59,474 nt of DNA. Source: Micavibrio sp. GTDB lineage: Bacteria > Pseudomonadota > Alphaproteobacteria > Micavibrionales > Micavibrionaceae. The notes under the pieces were generated by a model. That model was not told the origin of the DNA. It made no database searches and worked only from the letters and a program-made list of their open reading frames with translations. Below, one piece after another: positions 17,792 through 25,747 of the stretch. The position numbers and the translations under genes were made by a program. Location: positions 1 to 59,474 of the forward strand of contig JAPJQV010000010.1 in assembly GCA_030824965.1 (NCBI GenBank), given 5' to 3'. How positions within the stretch are numbered: the first letter of the stretch is position 1; each line of letters begins with the position of its first letter.

Positions 17792-18139
17792 TTACATTTC
17801 AAATGCCTGGAATAACTCGACTACTCTTCCATCTGGATCTTTGACGATTGATTTACGTCCCGTTGAAAGCGATTTGATATCTGAGATTACAAGGCCGGGA
17901 TAAGTGAATTTTTGTGTTAAATTCGCCATAGCTTGGTCAATATCTGCCGTATCTATTCTTAAAACTATTCGCTCTTCAGCTGGTACACGAGGCGGATAGA
18001 TCTCGCACGACAAGTCGGATTTGAATGAAAAATGCTCCGGGCCATTACCATGTTTTTCGAATTCCAAAACAATGCCGACTGCTTGGTAGAAATCAGCCAC
18101 TAGATCAATTTTATCTGTACAGAGAATTATATTTATCAT
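17792..18139 (-). CDS. VOC-family (glyoxalase/dioxygenase fold) protein
   Basis: This 115-residue protein has the vicinal-oxygen-chelate pattern: an N-terminal IILCTDKIDLVADFYQAVG motif, a middle strand with IVLRIDTADIDQAM, and the C-terminal IVKDPDGRVVELFQAF, which normally carries the metal-ligand glutamate. Members isomerise, cleave or sequester small molecules, and the substrate is unknown. It is the first gene of the three-gene operon with the FolB-like protein and is divergent from the flavin monooxygenase gene 15 bases away, suggesting a shared regulatory region and pathway. Confidence 0.7.
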   Translation of the reverse strand: MINIILCTDKIDLVADFYQAVGIVLEFEKHGNGPEHFSFKSDLSCEIYPPRVPAEERIVLRIDTADIDQAMANLTQKFTYPGLVISDIKSLSTGRKSIVKDPDGRVVELFQAFEM

Positions 18140-18154
18140 AATGATGGGATTAAT

Positions 18155-19165
18155 ATGATAAATAGCCGATTAAGTCAAACTTTTTGTATTATTGGAGCAG
18201 GCCCAGCGGGTCTTACCTGCGCGCTCACTCTTTCTCAAAAGGGTTTTCTGCCCATAATTTTCGATAGGTCAGCGCGCAACAAGACTAGAAGTCGCGCAAC
18301 TGGCTTACAGAAAGATACATTGGAAGTTTTGGATATTCTTGGAGTGGGGGATCAAATCAGAGCTGCATCAACGCCTGTTTTTGGGACTATTCAATATGAC
18401 GGTTATGCAGAAGTCAGAAGAATAATGTTTGCAAGTCCGGATGATCAACAATGTAACAATCTATCAGTTAACCAAGCGGTTACTGAGAAAATTCTCCTTT
18501 CGGCGTTAGAATCGAAAACAAGTGTCCAGTGGGAACATGACATTAAATTTTTAGATGGGAAAATAAAGCTCATCAATGGCAAAACTTTTGACGCTGACTA
18601 TTTAATCGGTGCAGACGGTAGAAATAGTATTGTCCGTGAAGCAGCTGGCATAGTTTGTAAAGAATCACTGGATAATGAAATTTCATTCGGTTGCGACGCA
18701 ACTTTATCTGATCAAGAGCGGCTAGATCATGATTATATGCACCAGATGCAATTTGAAAAGGGTAGATTGGTTTTCGTTCCTTTGCTCGGAAAAGGCAATT
18801 TCAAAATAAGCGGAACATTTTCATCGTCAGTATCCCATTATCCTGTCCCAACGTCAGAAGAACTGCTTACTTTAATATATGAACGATCAGGTATTCTTGT
18901 TCAAAACTTGGAAGACATATTCCTCTATAGGCTTGGCACTCAGAGAGCTAGGGATTTTGGAAATGAGAATATAATACTTATCGGCGATGCTGCCCAAACT
19001 TTCTTTCCAAATGGTGGCTTCGGATTGAATACGGCGATCCAGCAAGGTTATAGTCTGGGAAGTATTTTATCATGCGAAAAGGACCCGCTAATTACTTTCA
19101 GAAATATATGGACTAAAGAAATCACTAGGCGTTTCGACATCATGCAGTCTTTGCGTTGCAAGTAG
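18155..19165 (+). CDS. FAD-dependent monooxygenase (PHBH/UbiH group)
   Basis: This flavoprotein hydroxylase of group A type has a GxGxxG nucleotide-binding motif near the start (CIIGAGPAGLTCAL). The DG motif (DYLIGADGRNSIVREAAG) and the GD motif (ILIGDAAQTFFPNGGFGLNTAIQQ) follow. At 336 residues it is shorter than most family members (about 375-550), since the C-terminal helical part after the GD motif is brief. The gene is divergent from the VOC gene with only 15 bases between start codons, so promoters overlap the coding ends. The substrate is unknown; aromatic or pterin-like compounds are possible given the neighbours. Confidence 0.8.
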   Translation: MINSRLSQTFCIIGAGPAGLTCALTLSQKGFLPIIFDRSARNKTRSRATGLQKDTLEVLDILGVGDQIRAASTPVFGTIQYDGYAEVRRIMFASPDDQQCNNLSVNQAVTEKILLSALESKTSVQWEHDIKFLDGKIKLINGKTFDADYLIGADGRNSIVREAAGIVCKESLDNEISFGCDATLSDQERLDHDYMHQMQFEKGRLVFVPLLGKGNFKISGTFSSSVSHYPVPTSEELLTLIYERSGILVQNLEDIFLYRLGTQRARDFGNENIILIGDAAQTFFPNGGFGLNTAIQQGYSLGSILSCEKDPLITFRNIWTKEITRRFDIMQSLRCK

Positions 19166-19249
19166 TTTATTCAAAATGGACTATTGCCAGATTAGGTGCA
19201 TTTAAGTTTAATATCATGGTCCATCAAAATTGAATCATCCAAGGTTTTT

Positions 19250-19645
19250 ATGTCACTAGTTTATGCTGTAGAAGAAACCATTAGCCCGATTGAATTCGTA
19301 AGTATTTTGCAAAAATCTGGTCTAGCTGAACGTAGGCCGATAGGGGAACCTGAAAAAATATTCAAGATGATTGATAATGCCAGCCTCTTCGTAACTGCTC
19401 GTGACGGAAAACAATTAGTAGGAATTGCTCGTTCTCTCACTGACTTCTCCTTTATATGCTATTTGTCTGATTTAGCCGTTGACCGCGGATATCAGAGGAA
19501 AGGGATAGGTCGCAAGCTTTTAGAATTAACAAAAGAAAAGTCAGGATGCCGATCCATTTTATTGTCCGCGCCAGCAGCGGTAGACTATTATAAGAATCTT
19601 GGCATTCAGAAATTAGAAAATGCGTTTGATTTTACCGAATTTTGA
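19250..19645 (+). CDS. GNAT-family N-acetyltransferase
   Basis: This 131-residue protein has the GNAT fold. The acetyl-CoA binding segment DLAVDRGYQRKGIGRKLLEL carries the R/Q-x-x-G-x-G/A pattern, preceded by LVGIARSLTDFSFICYLSD and followed by ILLSAPAAVDYYKNLG. The ATG at 19250 is preferred over a GTG 54 bases upstream because the fold begins here. The acceptor is unknown. It follows the flavin monooxygenase gene on the same strand after about 85 bases. Confidence 0.75.
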   Translation: MSLVYAVEETISPIEFVSILQKSGLAERRPIGEPEKIFKMIDNASLFVTARDGKQLVGIARSLTDFSFICYLSDLAVDRGYQRKGIGRKLLELTKEKSGCRSILLSAPAAVDYYKNLGIQKLENAFDFTEF

Positions 19646-19743
19646 AAAATTAAGGGCTAGTCAAGTCCCGGAATGGTTTTCTAAAATTTGAATCCCTTGA
19701 TAAGCATATCCTTGCAGATGCCTTATAAATAAAGAACTTTTTA

Positions 19744-20046
19744 CTATTCTTGAGTGCGCGCAGGTAGATTTTCCAGATATTTTATAAGCGAAAGCACATT
19801 ATCATTCGCCAGAGAATAGTATATGAACTGCGCTTGCTGCCGTGTTTGAACGACATGATCGCGCCGCAAGCGTGCCAGATGTTGCGACAAAGACGACTGG
19901 CTTAAGGTCAGAGAAGATTTAAGTTCCCTTACATTCTTTTCGCCGTTCATGAGGGCTCTGATGATTAGAAAACGCTGACTGTTTGCAATAGCTTTCAGCA
20001 TCGTTATTACTTCTTTGTCCATTGATGAAGGAGTATTGCTAGACAT
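19744..20046 (-). CDS. ArsR-family winged-helix regulator
   Basis: This 100-residue regulator has a typical ArsR/SmtB winged helix: LKAIANSQRFLIIRALM, then the recognition region VRELKSSLTLSQSSLSQHLARLRRDHVVQTRQQAQFIYYSL. No metal-binding CxC motif is present in the recognition helix, so it is more like redox- or sulfide-sensing members or orphan types. It lies 43 bases downstream of the chemoreceptor gene on the same strand. A TTCTTAA/TTAAGAA inverted repeat lies just before its start (20054-20086). Confidence 0.82.
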   Translation of the reverse strand: MSSNTPSSMDKEVITMLKAIANSQRFLIIRALMNGEKNVRELKSSLTLSQSSLSQHLARLRRDHVVQTRQQAQFIYYSLANDNVLSLIKYLENLPARTQE

Positions 20047-20053
20047 GGCTTAA

Positions 20054-20086
20054 TTCTTAAAAATCTATGCTGTAATACGTTAAGAA
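20054..20086. promoter_or_regulatory. Inverted repeat before the ArsR gene
   Basis: The sequence TTCTTAA (20054-20060) is repeated as TTAAGAA (20080-20086), two perfect 7-base arms with a 19-base spacer. It sits in the 43-base gap between the chemoreceptor stop and the ArsR start, where autoregulatory ArsR operators are commonly found. The spacer is AT-rich. It could also form a weak hairpin in RNA. Confidence 0.35.
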
Positions 20087-20089
20087 CTT

Positions 20090-21586
20090 TTACATGGCCC
20101 TGACAATATTAAGGAACTGATCGACTTGCTGCGATAGGTTATGCGACATCTCGAGAAGGTCCTGCGATCCGGCTAGAACATCATTGGAAGAGCGGCCGGT
20201 ATCCTGCGCCGCTTGTTGCACCCCTGAAATATTGGATGCAACCTCCTGCGTGGCGGCGGATTGCTCTTCCACCGCGCTTGAAATCGATGAGTTCACATGG
20301 CTGATATTGCCAATGCTTTTCACGATCTCGCGGATTGCGTCGGCCGTAGACTTGCTGGATTCCTGAATGGCCTTGATCTGGGTCGAAATTTCTTCCGTGG
20401 CTTTAGCTGTTTCAGTTGCCAAAGATTTCACTTCCGATGCGACAACGGCAAAACCCTTGCCGGCTTCACCCGCGCGTGCAGCTTCGATTGTCGCGTTCAG
20501 GGCAAGAAGGCTAGTCTGTCCCGCGATATCGGCGATCATTTTTGTCACCTGGCCTACTTTTTCCGAGATAAATACAAGATTGGTAACGATTTCCTCAGAC
20601 CGTTCGGCCTCGCTGACGGCCTTTTGCACAACGGCCATGGCCTCAGTAAGCTGGCGAGAGATTTCCGACACTGAAGTGGCCAATTCTTCCGTTGCCGCAG
20701 CTACCACAGACGATTGCTGATTTGTTTCTTCGGCGGTGGCGGCGAGTGTTTGTGCGGACGATTGCATTTGCCCGGCGGACGCGGCTACGATATTGACGAG
20801 AGATTTGACGTTAGTTTCAAAATCATCGGCTAGTTTCCGGTTTTCTGCTTTTCTGCAGGACAAGTCTGTTGCGAATTTGACAACCTTGAAAGGTTTGCCG
20901 TTCATATCCAAGATCGGATTGTAGGAGGCCTCGATCCAGACTTCCTTGCCCCCCTTACCAACACGCTTATATTGTCCGGCCTGAAATTCTCCCCGATTAA
21001 GTGCCGCCCAGAAGTCTTTATAGTCCTGACTATTTTTATAGTCTGGTTCAGCAAACATACTGTGATGCTGGCCTTTCACCTCATCGAGCGTATAGCCCAA
21101 TACGGAGAGGAAATTCTTGTTCGCCGTGATGATCGTGCCGTCGAGGTTGAATTCAATGGTGGCCTGTGAACGATCCAAAGCGTTCATTTTTCCCAGAAGA
21201 TCGGCATTTTGCAACTTTTCATGCGTGATATCGGTTGCGAATTTCACTACTTTATAGGGCTTTCGGTCGCGGCCCATGATCGGATTGTAGGATGCTTCGA
21301 TCCAAACTTCCTTGCCGCCTTTGCCGAGCCGCTTATATTGCGCGACCTGAAATTTACCGCTTTGCAGATCTCGCCAGAACCCCTTGTACTCATCGCTTTC
21401 CCTATAAGCAGACTCTACAAACATACTGTGATGCTTTCCTTTGATTTCATCGAGCGAATAGCCAAGTGTATTCAAAAAATTTTCGTTGGCGGTTACGATA
21501 GTGCCGTCCAACTTAAACTCAATAACGGCTTGCGATTTGTTAAGCGCACATAAGATGTCACTGTCGGATGAAGAGAATAGGGCCAT
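20090..21586 (-). CDS. Soluble methyl-accepting chemoreceptor with two PAS domains
   Basis: This 498-residue chemotaxis transducer lacks membrane helices. Two near-identical PAS+PAC units (about residues 8-125 and 130-247) each contain a TLGYSLDEIKG or VLGYTLDEVKG type segment and GGKEVWIEASYNP, typical of Aer-like energy or redox sensors. The signalling domain (about 265-498) shows the conserved hairpin tip AAIEAARAGEAGKGFAVVASEV. No CheR-docking pentapeptide is present at the C-terminus. It would feed a CheA/CheW array encoded elsewhere. Its mRNA begins with a structured leader ending in a terminator-like hairpin (21608-21825), described separately. An AAAGGA ribosome binding site precedes the ATG. 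Confidence 0.9.
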   Translation of the reverse strand: MALFSSSDSDILCALNKSQAVIEFKLDGTIVTANENFLNTLGYSLDEIKGKHHSMFVESAYRESDEYKGFWRDLQSGKFQVAQYKRLGKGGKEVWIEASYNPIMGRDRKPYKVVKFATDITHEKLQNADLLGKMNALDRSQATIEFNLDGTIITANKNFLSVLGYTLDEVKGQHHSMFAEPDYKNSQDYKDFWAALNRGEFQAGQYKRVGKGGKEVWIEASYNPILDMNGKPFKVVKFATDLSCRKAENRKLADDFETNVKSLVNIVAASAGQMQSSAQTLAATAEETNQQSSVVAAATEELATSVSEISRQLTEAMAVVQKAVSEAERSEEIVTNLVFISEKVGQVTKMIADIAGQTSLLALNATIEAARAGEAGKGFAVVASEVKSLATETAKATEEISTQIKAIQESSKSTADAIREIVKSIGNISHVNSSISSAVEEQSAATQEVASNISGVQQAAQDTGRSSNDVLAGSQDLLEMSHNLSQQVDQFLNIVRAM

Positions 21587-21607
21587 GATAAAATCCTTTA
21601 ATAAAAT

Positions 21608-21825
21608 GCCACCAGAGAGATGATCTGATCTCTGGTGGCCGGAAGTTCATAACCGTTATTAACGAGAAAAACGGCGCGACACTCTTTAGTGCACGCACTT
21701 GGACATACAGCGCCGCCTTCCGGCCCTGAGAGACCGAAACGCGACATCTTCAATGCGCCTCATTATGTGAAAACGCATCAATAACGACTGATGCCAGCCG
21801 CTCGTTAATAAAAAAGGGTTATGAA
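21608..21825 (-). ncRNA. Structured pseudoknotted leader RNA, copy 1
   Basis: The untranslated leader of the chemoreceptor gene contains several perfect helices. P1 pairs GGCCGGAAG (21637-21645) with CTTCCGGCC (21717-21725). P2, inside P1, pairs CGGCGC (21672-21677) with GCGCCG (21710-21715). A long helix pairs 21646-21654 with 21817-21825 (9 base pairs) and 21656-21666 with 21801-21811 (11 base pairs); it crosses P1 and so makes a pseudoknot. A terminator-like hairpin with 11-base arms (21608-21618 with 21629-21639) shares three bases (GGC, 21637-21639) with P1 and is followed on the transcript by ATTTTATT and the ribosome binding site. The same arrangement with different paired bases recurs at 55934-56089. 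I recognise no known RNA class. Confidence 0.6.
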
Positions 21826-21982
21826 GCCCCGACCCACATAGATCATCCGTATGGATCAAGACAAACGTAAGTCAAAAAGTCTTCTATAGCAAGATTAGGA
21901 AAATTCGGCGATTTTCATGCCGAATTGATTAAAATTGGCTTGTCGTGCGCCACCTATATATCGAGTTTCATTAATTTCTGGC

Positions 21983-22816
21983 ATGCTGCGGCCTGACGGT
22001 GAGCCGAGCATAGAGGTAAAGGATTTGCTATTTGCTTTAATCAATAATGAGCGCGCCGATGCTACCCCCGGATTAAAGGGGCTATGCCCAAATTGCTCAC
22101 AAAATGTAACTTCAAAATGCGGTTCCCGCCGCATCTGGCATTGGGCGCATGTTTCGAAGCAGGCATGTGACAGCTGGTGGGAAGAAACCCTATGGCATCG
22201 AACATGGAAAAGTCTTTTTCCGATTGGGTGGCAAGAAGTTATTCTTTTTGATACACAATCCGGAGAAAGACATATCGCCGATATAAGGACATCTAAAGGC
22301 CTTGTAATCGAGCTACAGCATTCGCCTCTTGCAAGCGAAGAAAGGGTATCCCGCGAGAAATTCTACAATAATATGGTATGGGTTGTGGACGCCTCACATC
22401 GAAAGAATGATTATAAAAGGTTCATAAAAAATTTTCCGCGTTTTTTTAAAACGCATAAGCCCGGTATGTTTCTTGTACCATCGCCTGAAAAATCCTTTCC
22501 TCTGGATTGGGTGCAAAGCGCGAAGCCGGTATTCTTTGATTTTCGCGGAACGGATGCGCCAGTTCCTCCTGACAACGGGCGTGAACTGCTGTGGTGCCTG
22601 TTGCCAGGCCGAATAGAAAATTTGGGTATTTTGGTTGCTTTTAATCGCGGCGATATCATTAGGGAAGCAACCGAGCAAGCCGACTTGGTTGAAGTTTTGA
22701 TGAAAGGACATATCGAAGCAAACAACTTCTTGATCTTGTCTCGCAGGCAAAGGCAGCCACAAATACGAATGCCGTTCCAGCGTTATCCCGCTGGACGCAG
22801 TCGCCGTTGTTTCTAG
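21983..22816 (+). CDS. CoiA-like competence/nuclease-domain protein
   Basis: This 277-residue protein resembles the CoiA family. A zinc-ribbon-like start (CPNCSQNVTSKCGSRRIWHWAH) is followed by WWEETLWHRTWKSLFP. The nuclease-like core GERHIADIRTSKGLVIELQHS carries the D-(x)n-E-x-Q pattern, followed by EERVSREKFYNNMVWVVDA. CoiA in streptococci promotes recombination of incoming single-stranded DNA, so a plasmid copy might act on transferred DNA; that is inference. The ATG at 21983 is tentative because the ribosome binding site is weak; a TTG at 21935 in the same frame is the alternative. It is convergent with hmp. Confidence 0.7.
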   Translation: MLRPDGEPSIEVKDLLFALINNERADATPGLKGLCPNCSQNVTSKCGSRRIWHWAHVSKQACDSWWEETLWHRTWKSLFPIGWQEVILFDTQSGERHIADIRTSKGLVIELQHSPLASEERVSREKFYNNMVWVVDASHRKNDYKRFIKNFPRFFKTHKPGMFLVPSPEKSFPLDWVQSAKPVFFDFRGTDAPVPPDNGRELLWCLLPGRIENLGILVAFNRGDIIREATEQADLVEVLMKGHIEANNFLILSRRQRQPQIRMPFQRYPAGRSRRCF

Positions 22817-22825
22817 AGCAAACCC

Positions 22826-24061
22826 TTAGGCTGCTTTCCGCTGAAGTTCTTGACGCGGGCCAAAGAATTCGAAATGCGCCTGCGAGGCTGGGATACCCCA
22901 CTCAAGAAGTTGATGATATATGTTCACCATGAAAGCCTTCGGGCCACAGAAATAATAATCCGCATTCCGATCGGGCACTAAAGCTTCAATAACACTAGCA
23001 TCGATCATACCGGAAATATCACCCGCGCTACGTGTTACACCGTTGGAAGGGGCCTCACTGTAACAATGACGCAATGTCAGGTTTTTGTGTTTTACGGCTA
23101 AATCGTCGAGTGTCCCGCGAAAGGCTTGTACAGTTTCATTCAGGCTTGCATGCACGAGGATAATCTTGCGATCCGGCATAGCATCAAGTGCGCTTTGCGC
23201 GATGCTAAGGATAGGCGTAATGCCAATCCCGGCAGCGAGCAAGACAAGAGAGCGCTCATGTTTCTCTGTCACGTCGAAGAAGAACTCACCGCATGGATGG
23301 CCAACCTCAATAACTGAATCTACGTTGATATTATCGTGCAAGAAATTAGATACATAGCCCTTTGGTGTATCAGATTTTAGGCCGTTTTCGCGTTTTACGC
23401 TGATGCGGAAATAATCCTGTCCGGGCTTATCAGAAAGGCTGTAATTACGCATCGTTGTATGACCGCAGGGCGTTGCAACTCGTACTGTGATGTATTGCCC
23501 TGGTTTGAAATCGGGCAGGCCTGTGCCATCTGCGCGCTTCAGATAAAATGATGTGATATTGTCGCTTTCCTTTTCTTTTTTAATAACTCTGAAATTTGAG
23601 AAGCCTCCCCACCCATTCGGCAGTTCAGCGTGCTCCTTATAAATCTGTGATTCACGCCCGATTAAGATATCCGCAAGAAAGCCATAGGCTTCGCCCCACG
23701 CATTGATGATCTCATCTGTTGCGCCTTCACCGAGAACTTCGCGGATAGAGGCGAGAAGATTAGATCCGACAATTGGGTAATGCTCAGGCTTGATCATTAA
23801 CGCCGCGTGTTTTTGTGCTATAAGTTCGACGGCTCCCCCTAAGACTTCCAGATTGTCGATATTAGCGGCGTAAGCGCAAATAGCGCCGGCGAGGGCTTTC
23901 TGCTGTGATCCTGATTCCTGATGCGCCGGGTTAAAAAACGGCTTCACCTCAGGGTTATGGGAGAACATCCGCTTGTAAAAATGCCTTGTCAGAGTTTCCG
24001 CATGCTGATCAAGAATTGGAGCAGTTGATTTAACAATATCAATGGTTTGTTGACTTAGCAT
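22826..24061 (-). CDS. hmp: Flavohemoprotein, nitric oxide dioxygenase
   Basis: Hmp converts nitric oxide and oxygen to nitrate. The globin domain (about 1-137) shows TRHFYKRMFSHNPEVKPFFNPAHQ with the distal Tyr, and the proximal His in MIKPEHYPIVG. The FAD-binding domain carries RNYSLSD, and the NAD domain carries LLAAGIGITPILSI and the terminal FEFFGPRQEL. At 411 residues it is full length with no defect. An AAGGAG ribosome binding site precedes the ATG. The divergent neighbour is its likely repressor NsrR, 83 bases away. Confidence 0.96.
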   Translation of the reverse strand: MLSQQTIDIVKSTAPILDQHAETLTRHFYKRMFSHNPEVKPFFNPAHQESGSQQKALAGAICAYAANIDNLEVLGGAVELIAQKHAALMIKPEHYPIVGSNLLASIREVLGEGATDEIINAWGEAYGFLADILIGRESQIYKEHAELPNGWGGFSNFRVIKKEKESDNITSFYLKRADGTGLPDFKPGQYITVRVATPCGHTTMRNYSLSDKPGQDYFRISVKRENGLKSDTPKGYVSNFLHDNINVDSVIEVGHPCGEFFFDVTEKHERSLVLLAAGIGITPILSIAQSALDAMPDRKIILVHASLNETVQAFRGTLDDLAVKHKNLTLRHCYSEAPSNGVTRSAGDISGMIDASVIEALVPDRNADYYFCGPKAFMVNIYHQLLEWGIPASQAHFEFFGPRQELQRKAA

Positions 24062-24073
24062 GGCGATCTCCTT

Positions 24074-24096
24074 AATATATATATCAAATACATATT
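24074..24096. promoter_or_regulatory. Possible NsrR operator between hmp and nsrR
   Basis: The hmp-nsrR spacer contains an imperfect AT-rich dyad (AATATATATAT, then CAA, then ATACATATT). NsrR and other Rrf2 proteins bind dyads of this size made of AT-rich half-sites, and the site covers the expected hmp promoter. The match is by shape, not by exact consensus. Confidence 0.4.
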
Positions 24097-24144
24097 ATAA
24101 ACTTGCTAACAAGACAAGATGGTTTTTGTATACAAAGAGAGCAT

Positions 24145-24576
24145 ATGCAATTAACCGTTTTCACTGATTACAGCCTTCGTACACTGATGTTTCTCGCAGA
24201 ACGTCGGGATCGCATTTCCAGCGTACGCGAAATTGCTCTGCATTACGGCATTTCCTATAACCATCTTGTCAAGGTTGTGCACAAACTCGCACAGTCTGGA
24301 TATATCGAAAGCACGAAAGGCAAGGGCGGGGGAATCAGGCTGGCCGTTGGCGCAGAAAAAAACCGACTAGGAGATATTGTTCGAGCTTTAGAACCCAATA
24401 TGAACATTGTCGAATGTTTCAATCAGGATGCAAACACTTGCCGCGTAAGTGAATCTTGTCAGTTGAAACATTACTTGTTTGCCGCAAAGCAGGCGTTTGT
24501 AGAGTCTCTTAACCGCTATACGCTTGCTGATACCTGTAAAAATCCTACAATATCTAAAATGCTTGAAGAAGCTTGA
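24145..24576 (+). CDS. nsrR: Rrf2-family nitric-oxide-responsive regulator NsrR
   Basis: NsrR is an iron-sulfur winged-helix repressor that senses nitric oxide. The 143-residue protein begins MQLTVFTDYSLRTLMFLAER, the standard NsrR start. The DNA-binding helix segment ISSVREIALHYGISYNHLVKVVHKL follows, then the three cluster-ligand cysteines in VECFNQDANTCRVSESCQL. The ATG at 24145 is used rather than the upstream in-frame ATG at 24103 because it gives the conserved N-terminus and follows AAAGAGAG. Divergence from hmp matches the classical NsrR-Hmp detoxification pair. Confidence 0.92.
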   Translation: MQLTVFTDYSLRTLMFLAERRDRISSVREIALHYGISYNHLVKVVHKLAQSGYIESTKGKGGGIRLAVGAEKNRLGDIVRALEPNMNIVECFNQDANTCRVSESCQLKHYLFAAKQAFVESLNRYTLADTCKNPTISKMLEEA

Positions 24577-24841
24577 TTGTCGCCAATTTGGCTGAGGAAA
24601 TTAAAAAGCACCTAAAGTCTATTTAAGAAATAGCTATCTCTATTCGCTGAAAGAATCTTCTTGGTTTATCCGACATTAGCTTTGACAATTACGCTATAGG
24701 TCTTCATATTAAATGTCTTAAGTGCCAAAGCTTAAGTGATAAAAAAGATCTAACGTATTATCTCTTTTCACATACATCATATTTTGATGATGTATGGGTT
24801 TAATCTTATGCTAAGAATAAAGACCAAAATGTGCCTTAGAC

Positions 24842-25747
24842 TTATTGTGCGGCCAATTTTCGTGCTAGCGTATCGAATTGTTCCTTGTGCTTGTCCGGAT
24901 TGTTTTCCTTTAATTTACCCAGATTCTGCAATTTCCATTGGACGGCGGGGAAGCGTTCAAAATCGTAAATGTTCCAGTCCGGTGTGCAGTTTTTGATACT
25001 AAGCAGAAATTTCTTATCGGTATCCGTCAGGCATTGATTGACGGTTCTGACTAGCTGTTCGCGGGTACATTCAAAATCTTCGTAAGTGAATGGCAAATCG
25101 CTCATGCCCGTAAACTGGTTCTCCATGGCTTTGCGCTGATCCTGAAAATTCGGCATCAGGACTTCGTTGATCGGGCGGTCGCTACAAAGCAAACATAACA
25201 AAAAGCCCCTATGCACATCTTCCGAAAACCCTTCGTTTTCCATGAGTAATTTGACGTCGAACAAGTCGCGGGGATGCTGACGATCCAAAGCCGCGCAGAG
25301 TTTACCGCCGTAAAGCTGGCCTACAGGGACAACCTGGATTACAGAGGAACGGTCGAACATCTCTTGCGCCGCTTCACACAGGATCATGCGTGCAGGCGGT
25401 GCGAGAGTGCCACGACTGACGAGATTTACCTCGATTTTGATTTCTTCGTTTTCATGTCGCACGATCAATTTTGCCGTATCGGGTTTATAGAGAATCTGCG
25501 CGCGCGGCAGGATAGTTTGTATGCGTTCTTGGATGCGCCGCAAAGCCGCATCGATATTTCTTAGCGTGGTGGCGCGGTCTTCGATAGGCAAATAAGTCAG
25601 GTCAATATCAACCGAGAAGCGCGGCATATCGCGCACAAACAGGTTGATCGCGGTGCCGCCATGCATGGCAAAGCATTCTTCCTTTGCTACAGCAGGAAGC
25701 ACAGTAAGCAGTATGTTGACCTGTTTTTTATATTTCGGGTTGCTCAT
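24842..25747 (-). CDS. abiEii: AbiEii-type nucleotidyltransferase toxin
   Basis: This is the toxin of an AbiE toxin-antitoxin/abortive infection pair. The nucleotidyltransferase core is visible as AMHGGTAINLFVRDMPRFSVDIDLTYL, with motif I GG(S/T) and the metal-binding DID. Further motifs are IKIEVNLVSRG and LYGGKLCAALDRQHPRDLFDVKLL. AbiEii enzymes transfer nucleotides to target RNAs such as tRNA and arrest growth during phage attack. At 301 residues it is normal. The ATG at 25747 is inside the antitoxin gene (20-base overlap), the usual AbiE arrangement, and is chosen over a TTG 9 bases upstream. Confidence 0.9.
   Translation of the reverse strand: MSNPKYKKQVNILLTVLPAVAKEECFAMHGGTAINLFVRDMPRFSVDIDLTYLPIEDRATTLRNIDAALRRIQERIQTILPRAQILYKPDTAKLIVRHENEEIKIEVNLVSRGTLAPPARMILCEAAQEMFDRSSVIQVVPVGQLYGGKLCAALDRQHPRDLFDVKLLMENEGFSEDVHRGFLLCLLCSDRPINEVLMPNFQDQRKAMENQFTGMSDLPFTYEDFECTREQLVRTVNQCLTDTDKKFLLSIKNCTPDWNIYDFERFPAVQWKLQNLGKLKENNPDKHKEQFDTLARKLAAQ

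Noticed and set aside
21608..21725. Known c-di-GMP-I (GEMM) riboswitch, which often precedes chemoreceptor genes
   Set aside because: The GEMM core with its GNRA tetraloop receptor and conserved A-rich junction is not present; the helix topology is different.
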